Source of the DNA: an uncultured Mycoplasmatota bacterium
GTDB taxonomy: Bacteria > Bacillota_I > Bacilli_A > RF39 > UBA660
Length of the DNA: 5,932 nt
Direction: 5' to 3'
Assembly (NCBI GenBank): GCA_947297555.1
Contig: CAMYTM010000042.1
Coordinates: forward strand, 1-5,932
The translations under genes were made by a program, and so were the position numbers. The notes below the pieces were generated by a model. That model saw only the letters and a list, made by a program, of their open reading frames with translations. It was not told the origin of the DNA and ran no database searches. Below, piece by piece: positions 5,480 through 5,932 of the stretch (its first letter is position 1; each line of letters begins with the position of its first letter).

Positions 5480-5932
5480 ATGAAAGAAAAAGGATTATCT
5501 ATTGTATTTGTTTCTTTGTTATTTTTCTTCCTTCTTTTTGGAATTATAGTAAAGGATAATGAAATATCCATAAAAGAACGTAGAAAATTAACAACTGTAG
5601 AAGACTTAAAAAAAGATACTTTGGGTTATTTAGAAAAATATTTAAGTGATCAATTTCCACTCAGAAATGCGTTTTTATCTTTTTATTCTTTTTTAGAAAG
5701 ATATATTTTAGGGAATAAAGAAAATAATGATATTTATATAGAAAAAGGATATCTAATTGAGAAAAATTACCCTTTAAATGAAAAAAGCATTGATGATTTT
5801 GTAAGAAAATTAAATATAATTTATGAAAATAATTTAATAAATAGTCATGTGTATTATGCGGTTATCCCAGATAAAAGTTATTTTTTAGATGAAAAAGGGG
5901 TTCAAAAGTTAAACTTTGAAGAATTATTAGAC
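5480..5932 (+). CDS. DHHW-family / AlgX-like protein, 3' end outside window
   Basis: The frame starts with ATG at 5480, 2 bases after the MBOAT stop, and stays open for 151 codons to the window edge, so only the N-terminal part is visible. Residues about 6-24 form a membrane anchor or uncleaved signal, followed by an extracytoplasmic region. ERRKL at 33-37, YLSDQFPLRN at 54-63 and VIPDKSYF at 128-135 match the start of the DHHW family and the wider AlgX/AlgJ SGNH-hydrolase-like group. The family's namesake DHHW motif would lie further downstream, outside this window, so activity cannot be judged. No ribosome binding site stands before the ATG, so translation is probably coupled to the MBOAT gene. 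Members of this group commonly sit next to MBOAT genes and are thought to complete acylation of exported glycans outside the membrane. The family is likely; the substrate is unknown. Confidence 0.85.
   Translation, partial: MKEKGLSIVFVSLLFFFLLFGIIVKDNEISIKERRKLTTVEDLKKDTLGYLEKYLSDQFPLRNAFLSFYSFLERYILGNKENNDIYIEKGYLIEKNYPLNEKSIDDFVRKLNIIYENNLINSHVYYAVIPDKSYFLDEKGVQKLNFEELLD

Noticed and set aside
1..5932. Mycoplasma-type code with TGA as Trp
   Set aside because: All five natural stops seen are TAA or TAG, but Trp is written TGG throughout and no gene needs a TGA read through; the sample is too small to suggest a recoded TGA.
4101..5932. dlt operon (DltB-DltD) for teichoic acid D-alanylation
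   Set aside because: No DltA or DltC is present, and the downstream N-terminal motifs fit DHHW/AlgX-like proteins better than DltD.

Overview
The window is very AT-rich, and all supported genes lie on the + strand. It looks like the chromosome of a low-GC Bacillota (Firmicutes), probably an uncultured or gut-type lineage near Erysipelotrichia or other derived Bacilli. The grounds are the base composition, strong purine-rich Shine-Dalgarno sites, Gram-positive lipoprotein signal peptides, and families common in that group (CotH-like kinase, SH3b/YkuD L,D-transpeptidase, MBOAT plus DHHW). The YkuD domain implies a peptidoglycan wall, so a wall-less Mycoplasma is unlikely. The genus cannot be told from the sequence.

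Layout. (1) Positions 2-844: 3' part of a basic, charged protein that I do not recognise, in a frame open to the window edge. (2) 859-2130: a membrane-anchored CotH-family (extracytoplasmic kinase-like) protein, 14 bases downstream and probably cotranscribed. (3) A strong extended -10 promoter at 2136-2163 drives a lipoprotein with SH3b domains and a C-terminal YkuD L,D-transpeptidase domain (2197-3223). It is read here in two overlapping pieces because of a +1 frame disruption between about 2627 and 2676. (4) 3224-3639: 416 bases without a gene, holding a probable terminator just after the YkuD stop, a perfect 11-bp inverted repeat at 3391-3433, and a second extended -10 promoter at its right end. 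(5) 3640 to the window end: a tightly packed operon of a small DUF4358-like lipoprotein, an MBOAT O-acyltransferase and a DHHW/AlgX-like protein cut by the window edge.

The shared theme is the cell envelope. The last three genes form a plausible module that moves acyl groups (usually acetyl) across the membrane onto an exported glycan. The MBOAT would handle the membrane step, the DHHW/SGNH-like protein would transfer or hydrolyse outside, and the lipoprotein is an accessory of unknown role. The L,D-transpeptidase would remodel peptidoglycan crosslinks if its frame were intact. The CotH-like protein would phosphorylate surface proteins. All family calls rest on motifs read by eye; no search was run.
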